NCBI GenBank assembly: GCA_021647265.1
Contig: JAKIVA010000049.1
Span: 1 to 18,712, forward strand
Source of the DNA: Lutibacter sp.
GTDB taxonomy: Bacteria > Bacteroidota > Bacteroidia > Flavobacteriales > Flavobacteriaceae
Length of the DNA stretch: 18,712 bases
Direction: 5' to 3'
The notes under the pieces are model-generated. The model did not search any database. It saw nothing but the letters and a program-made list of their open reading frames with translations, and had not been told where the DNA came from. The position numbers and the translations under genes are program-made. Positions 15,183-18,712 of this stretch are shown piece by piece; the stretch's first letter is position 1, and every line of letters begins with the position of its first letter.

Positions 15183-15380
15183 ATGATTGCAAACAATATT
15201 TTTAAAGCAATAGGTGATTTTTGTACAAATGTTTTATTTCAACCAGTTGATACTATAAGGTATACAAATAATTGGTGGGCTCAAAACACAATTAACTGGA
15301 TATTGGTTGTAATTGCGTTTACTGCTTTTATCTATTGGCTAGGGGAACTTAAAAAAAACAGAAACTCAGCTAACGAATAG
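15183..15380 (+). CDS. DUF6341-type small membrane protein
   Basis: A 65-residue protein with an N-terminal amphipathic part (MIANNIFKAIGDFCTN), a motif rich in aromatic residues (YTNNWWAQNTINWI) and one membrane helix at about residues 38-52, ending in a short charged tail that should face the cytoplasm. Size, the double Trp and the position beside a DUF6427-type gene fit the flavobacterial family annotated DUF6341, which I recall but could not search. No function is known. It leads a plus-strand operon and lies 36 bases before trmB, preceded by the best promoter match in the window. Confidence 0.75.
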   Translation: MIANNIFKAIGDFCTNVLFQPVDTIRYTNNWWAQNTINWILVVIAFTAFIYWLGELKKNRNSANE

Positions 15381-15416
15381 TTTTATTTCTTTTTTTCTTT
15401 TTAAAACCTAAAATTT

Positions 15417-16088
15417 GTGGGGAGCAAAAACAAACTTAAAAGATTTCGTGAAAACGAAACGTTTTCCAATGTAATTCAACCTACAAGAAAAGAGTTACTT
15501 CAAGGTTTTTCATTGAAAGGAAATTGGCATAACCAATTCAAAAATGACAATCCTATTGTTTTAGAATTAGGTTGTGGTAAAGGTGAATACACTATTGATT
15601 TAGCTCGTAAAAACCCTACTACCAACTACGTAGGTATAGACTTAAAAGGAGCTCGTTTTTGGCGTGGAGCAAAAACAGCAATAGAAGAAAACCTTACCAA
15701 TGTTGTATTTGTTAGAACTCAAATTGAATTGATAGATCTTCTTTTTGGTGAAAATGAAGTTTCAGAAATTTGGATAACTTTTCCTGATCCACAAATTAAA
15801 TACACTCGAACAAAACATCGATTAACCAATCCTGAATTTTTAAAAAAATACCACCATGTTATAAAACCTGAAGGTGTTATTCATTTAAAAACTGATAGCG
15901 AATTTATGCATGGTTATACATTGGGGTTACTTACAGGTGAAGGTCATGAAATTGATTATGCTCACCATAATATTTATAACAACCCACATGCTCCTATAGA
16001 AGTAACTTCAACTCAAACCTTTTATGAAAATCAATATTTAGAAAAAGGAAAACCAATTACTTACATTAAATTCAGACTTCGTTATTAA
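15417..16088 (+). CDS. trmB: tRNA (guanine-N7-)-methyltransferase
   Basis: A 223-residue cytosolic enzyme that methylates G46 of tRNA variable loops using S-adenosylmethionine. The cofactor motif is ELGCGKGEYT (residues 50-59), followed by YVGIDLKGAR. The TrmB active-site region reads ITFPDPQIK, then RTKHRLT, the flavobacterial variant of the FPDPWPK motif, and the C-terminal TxTxxE-like segment is TSTQTFYENQYLEKG. The start is GTG at 15417-15419, giving the family N-terminus MGSKNKLKRFRENETF. It is followed after 17 bases by the alkyltransferase-like gene, probably on one transcript. Confidence 0.94.
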   Translation: MGSKNKLKRFRENETFSNVIQPTRKELLQGFSLKGNWHNQFKNDNPIVLELGCGKGEYTIDLARKNPTTNYVGIDLKGARFWRGAKTAIEENLTNVVFVRTQIELIDLLFGENEVSEIWITFPDPQIKYTRTKHRLTNPEFLKKYHHVIKPEGVIHLKTDSEFMHGYTLGLLTGEGHEIDYAHHNIYNNPHAPIEVTSTQTFYENQYLEKGKPITYIKFRLRY

Positions 16089-16105
16089 ATTATTATTTTT
16101 AACGA

Positions 16106-16441
16106 ATGGAAAAGTCTGACAATTTTTTTAATAAAGTGTATACCATTGCAAAATTAATTCCTTACGGAAGAGTTACAAGCTATGGTGCAATAGCAAAGTA
16201 TCTCGGTACTGTAAAATCAGCTCGTATGGTTGGCTGGGCAATGAACGCTTCTCATAACAATGATGAAATTCCCGCACACAGGGTCGTTAATAGAAATGGA
16301 CTATTAACAGGGAAACATCATTTTGACGGTACTAATTTAATGCAACAATTATTAGAGAGTGAAGGGGTTATTATTAAAGAAAATAAAATTCAAAATTTTA
16401 ATGCTATTTTCTGGGATCCTTTCAAAGAATTAACTACCTAA
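16106..16441 (+). CDS. Alkyltransferase-like protein (ATL) of the MGMT family
   Basis: A 111-residue protein with the DNA-binding domain of O6-alkylguanine-DNA alkyltransferases. IPYGRVTSYGAIAKYLG is the helix-turn-helix region, SARMVGWAM carries the arginine (Arg40) that flips the base, and the active-site motif reads IPAHRV (residues 55-60) in place of the usual IPCHRV. With the acceptor Cys replaced by Ala57 it cannot take the alkyl group. Such ATL proteins bind O6-alkylguanine and hand the lesion to nucleotide excision repair. The length fits ATLs, which lack the N-terminal domain. It is likely co-transcribed with trmB. Confidence 0.9.
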   Translation: MEKSDNFFNKVYTIAKLIPYGRVTSYGAIAKYLGTVKSARMVGWAMNASHNNDEIPAHRVVNRNGLLTGKHHFDGTNLMQQLLESEGVIIKENKIQNFNAIFWDPFKELTT

Positions 16442-16505
16442 TTTCTTTGTAACTACTACGACATTTCTTTTTTATTGGAATTTTTTTATATCCATCAGAA
16501 CTCTG

Positions 16506-16513
16506 TATATTTG
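16506..16513 (+). promoter_or_regulatory. Putative -7 element for mrp-nifU
   Basis: TATATTTG matches TAnnTTTG and lies 29 bases before the mrp ATG, in the 101-base gap after the ATL gene. No -33 at standard spacing. It suggests mrp-nifU can be transcribed apart from trmB. Confidence 0.42.
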
Positions 16514-16542
16514 TTGTTTAGAATGATTTTAGATAAACAATT

Positions 16543-17667
16543 ATGGATTTAAATAAAAAAAATATAACTAAAGTACTTGAAACTATTACCGCACCTGGCG
16601 AGGGTAAAAGTCTTGTTGAAAGTGGAGCCGTTAAAAACATTGTGACTTTTGACAAAGAAGTTATTGTAGATATTACTATTAGTAACCCTACTTTGCAGGC
16701 AAAGAAGAAAGTTGAAATTGAAATAATGAAAGCTATCCACAGCCAAATTGATCAAAAAATTGATGTGAAAGTAAATGTAACTGCAATAGTTCCAACAAAA
16801 GAGGTTAAATTAAAGGAAAATTCTATTCCTGGAATTAAAAATATTATAGCTATAGCTTCAGGTAAAGGAGGAGTTGGAAAATCTACAATTACCGCAAATA
16901 TGGCTGTTTCATTGCAAAAAATGGGATTTAAAGTTGGTATTTTAGATGCTGATGTTTATGGGCCTTCAATTCACTTAATGTTTGATGTTCCCAATGCAAA
17001 ACCTTTATCGGTTGAAGTTGATGGACGTTCAAAAATGAAACCTATTGAAAGTTATGGTGTTAAAATACTATCATTAGGCTTTTTTACAAATGCAAATCAA
17101 GCCGTAATTTGGCGAGGTGCAATTGCTTCCAAAGCTCTAAACCAAATGATTTTTGATGCACATTGGGGAGAATTAGATTTTTTATTAATTGACCTACCTC
17201 CCGGAACTGGAGATATTCATTTATCTATTGTGCAAGCTGTTGCTATTACAGGTGTTGTAATTGTAAGTACTCCACAAGCAATTGCACTTGCTGATGCAAA
17301 AAAAGGAGTGGCAATGTTTAAACAAGAAGATATTAATGTACCTGTATTAGGTATTGTTGAAAATATGAGTTACTTCACCCCTGAAGAATTACCCGACAAT
17401 AAATATTATATTTTTGGCAAAGACGGCGCTAAAAATTTAGCTAAAGATATAGAAACTGCATTTTTAGGTGAAGTGCCTTTAGTACAAAGCATTAGAGAAG
17501 CCGGTGATGTTGGTCATCCAGTTGCTTTACAAGACAACACACCTCTAGAAAATGCTTTTTCAGAAATTACTAAAAATGCACTTACCCAATTGGTAAAAAG
17601 AAATAACGATCTACCTCCAACTGAAGTTGTTAGAATTACAACAATGAGTGGATGTAGCACTAAATAA
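16543..17667 (+). CDS. mrp: Mrp/ApbC-type Fe-S cluster carrier ATPase
   Basis: A 374-residue cytosolic P-loop ATPase of the Mrp/NBP35 family that carries and delivers Fe-S clusters. Residues 1-85 are a MIP18/DUF59-type domain. The deviant Walker A is SGKGGVGKST (106-115), followed by LDADVYGPSIH and the Walker B/switch region LIDLPPGTGDIHLS. Many members hold a bridging cluster through a CxxC; I see only one late Cys (Cys371 in MSGCSTK) and no CxxC near it, a form I believe is usual in Bacteroidota. The adjacent NifU-domain gene, 6 bases downstream, supports a role in cluster assembly. Confidence 0.92.
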   Translation: MDLNKKNITKVLETITAPGEGKSLVESGAVKNIVTFDKEVIVDITISNPTLQAKKKVEIEIMKAIHSQIDQKIDVKVNVTAIVPTKEVKLKENSIPGIKNIIAIASGKGGVGKSTITANMAVSLQKMGFKVGILDADVYGPSIHLMFDVPNAKPLSVEVDGRSKMKPIESYGVKILSLGFFTNANQAVIWRGAIASKALNQMIFDAHWGELDFLLIDLPPGTGDIHLSIVQAVAITGVVIVSTPQAIALADAKKGVAMFKQEDINVPVLGIVENMSYFTPEELPDNKYYIFGKDGAKNLAKDIETAFLGEVPLVQSIREAGDVGHPVALQDNTPLENAFSEITKNALTQLVKRNNDLPPTEVVRITTMSGCSTK

Positions 17668-17673
17668 TTAATT

Positions 17674-17922
17674 ATGAGTACTGATGAACTTAAAGCAAAT
17701 GTAGAATTTGCTTTGCAAGAAATAAGACCTTATTTAGAAGCTGACGGTGGTAATATTTCATTAATTGAAATAACTAATGACACCGTAAGTGTTCAGTTAG
17801 AAGGAGCTTGTTTAGGTTGTTCAGTAAATCAAATGACATTAAAAAATGGTGTTGAAGCTACAATTAAAAGACATGCTCCACAAATTAAACATGTTATTGA
17901 AGTTAATGGAATTTCTTTCTAA
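17674..17922 (+). CDS. NifU C-terminal domain Fe-S scaffold protein
   Basis: An 82-residue stand-alone NifU-like domain that can bind a transient Fe-S cluster across a dimer and pass it to target proteins. The core IRPYLEADGGNISL is typical, and the cluster-binding pair is Cys46 and Cys49 in GACLGCSVNQMTLK. Length is that of a single domain with no IscU or IscA part. It lies 6 bases after mrp, almost certainly on the same transcript, and is followed by a strong terminator. Its usual partners (suf genes) are not in the window. Confidence 0.93.
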   Translation: MSTDELKANVEFALQEIRPYLEADGGNISLIEITNDTVSVQLEGACLGCSVNQMTLKNGVEATIKRHAPQIKHVIEVNGISF

Positions 17923-17948
17923 TTTTTAATTAAAATATTATTCTGAAT

Positions 17949-17979
17949 AAAAAAGAGTGCATTAACGCACTCTTTTTTT
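17949..17979. terminator. Intrinsic terminator after the mrp-nifU operon
   Basis: GAGTGC (17955-17960), loop ATTAAC and GCACTC (17967-17972) form a perfect 6-bp stem, extended by flanking A and T runs that also provide the terminal T tract. It ends the plus-strand operon 27 bases after the nifU stop and separates it from the hmgA leader. Confidence 0.93.
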
Positions 17980-18006
17980 ATTGTTTTAATGCTAAAAAAA
18001 TTATCT

Positions 18007-18014
18007 TATATTTG
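18007..18014 (+). promoter_or_regulatory. Putative -7 element upstream of hmgA
   Basis: TATATTTG matches TAnnTTTG. A TTG at 17981-17983 is 23 bases upstream, somewhat long for the -33. If used, transcription would begin near 18020 and leave a leader of about 210 bases before hmgA. Confidence 0.38.
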
Positions 18015-18020
18015 TGATGT

Positions 18021-18228
18021 ATGAAAAATCCTTGGACAGAATTATTACTACTTCTTAAATTCTTAATCAAGAGAGATCCTGAATGAGTTAGCTATTTTAC
18101 ATAAGTAAACTTGTTAAAGTTTCTTCTTTAAACAGTTCAACCTAAATTTTAAATCAACCTCAATACTTTTTAAGTTGATTAAATTTTAAAGAGATTTTAT
18201 ATTAAATACTAACAAAAAAATTAAAATT
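18021..18228 (+). other. hmgA leader region with a 21-codon ORF and hairpins
   Basis: The 306-base gap between nifU and hmgA starts with the terminator and -7 match described separately. The rest contains a tiny ORF at 18021-18086 (MKNPWTELLLLLKFLIKRDP and a final Glu) with five Leu codons in a row, a perfect hairpin AAACTT-GTTA-AAGTTT (18107-18122), and a second hairpin with arms AATCAAC (18152-18158) and GTTGATT (18174-18180). Neither hairpin is followed by a T run. I see no known riboswitch. The ORF may be a leader peptide, the start of a lost gene, or chance. Confidence 0.35.
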
Positions 18229-18712
18229 ATGCCTAGATATTATTCATTAGGTAAAATTCCACCTAAACGTCACACCGTTTTTGAAAACCCAACTGGAGGT
18301 CTTTACCAAGAAGAATTGTTTGGAACTGCAGGTTTTGCAGGAGTATCTTCATTACTGTATCACATAAATCCACCAACAGTTGTTACAGAAATAAAAAAAC
18401 TAAAAAGTGTTGCTCCAAAAATTGCTATTGATAAAAATATGAAAGCTCTAAGCTTTAAAGGATTCTCTTTAAAACCTGAGAGAGATTATTTAAACAGTAG
18501 AAAAACCCTTTTTGTAAACAATGATTTACACATTGGTTTAGCAGCACCCAAAGAATTTTCATCATCCTACTTTTATAAAAATGCCGATGCCGATGAAATG
18601 CTATTTGTTCATATTGGTTCTGGAACACTAAAAACCATGTACGGAAACATAGATTTCAAATACGGTGATTACTTAATAATTCCACGTGGTACAATTTATC
18701 AAATTGATTTTG
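18229..18712 (+). CDS. hmgA: Homogentisate 1,2-dioxygenase, 5' part
   Basis: The first 161 residues of a cupin-fold Fe(II) dioxygenase that opens the ring of homogentisate to maleylacetoacetate in tyrosine and phenylalanine breakdown. The family N-terminus is clear: MPRYYSLGKIPPKRHTVF, then GGLYQEELFGTAGFAG and SLLYHINPPT. A first cupin-like strand set is seen at the window end (DEMLFVHIGSGTLKTMYG, then GDYLIIPRGTIYQ). The iron ligands lie further on and are outside the window. The gene is cut by the window edge, not broken; full length should be about 385 residues. It probably has its own promoter after the mrp-nifU terminator. Confidence 0.9.
   Translation, partial: MPRYYSLGKIPPKRHTVFENPTGGLYQEELFGTAGFAGVSSLLYHINPPTVVTEIKKLKSVAPKIAIDKNMKALSFKGFSLKPERDYLNSRKTLFVNNDLHIGLAAPKEFSSSYFYKNADADEMLFVHIGSGTLKTMYGNIDFKYGDYLIIPRGTIYQIDF

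Overview
The window is AT-rich chromosomal DNA of a bacterium that is almost certainly a member of the Flavobacteriaceae (Bacteroidota). The evidence is: thymidine kinase, TrmB, Mrp and GH3-family proteins of flavobacterial type; DUF6427 and DUF6341-type proteins, which I know only from flavobacteria; little Shine-Dalgarno sequence before starts; and several upstream matches to the Bacteroidota sigma factor -7 motif TAnnTTTG. Most of the window is housekeeping. There are no rRNA or tRNA genes, CRISPR arrays or insertion sequences.

Layout. Bases 1-1663 (minus strand) hold a DinB-like protein followed by a CPA1 Na+/H+ antiporter whose 3' end is lost; the break abuts the possible 3' end of an unrelated plus-strand gene. 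A small ArsC/Spx-like protein follows at 1744. Bases 2088-4467 (minus) form a compact three-gene unit: an uncharacterised protein with a PD-(D/E)XK-like nuclease signature, a D12-class adenine DNA methyltransferase, and a glycosyltransferase overlapping the methyltransferase. The first two look like a type II restriction-modification pair, which is the best candidate here for something undescribed. A two-hairpin REP-like intergenic repeat sits just upstream of it. Bases 4595-7655 hold an uncharacterised protein (minus), then tdk, alr and mscL (plus). The 3' end of mscL carries a perfect 95-bp tandem duplication whose breakpoint lies in the loop of the terminator hairpin.

Bases 7804-10717 (minus) are an operon of an M23 peptidase, a GH3-family acyl-adenylating enzyme and a MOSC-domain protein. 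Bases 10806-12825 (minus) are the yicC-gmk-nadD operon. A decayed family 9 glycosyltransferase (heptosyltransferase-like) pseudogene lies at 12953-13499, followed by upp. A DUF6427-type membrane protein converges on upp. From 15183 the plus strand carries a DUF6341-type small membrane protein, trmB, an alkyltransferase-like protein lacking the acceptor cysteine, mrp and a NifU-domain protein, ending in a strong terminator. After a roughly 210-base leader with a tiny ORF and hairpins, the window ends inside homogentisate 1,2-dioxygenase.

Functional themes: nucleotide salvage (tdk, upp, gmk), NAD synthesis (nadD), cell wall (alr, M23), Fe-S assembly (mrp, nifU), RNA processing and modification (yicC, trmB), probable DNA restriction, and tyrosine/phenylalanine catabolism. 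Genome erosion is visible in the truncated antiporter and the glycosyltransferase pseudogene.
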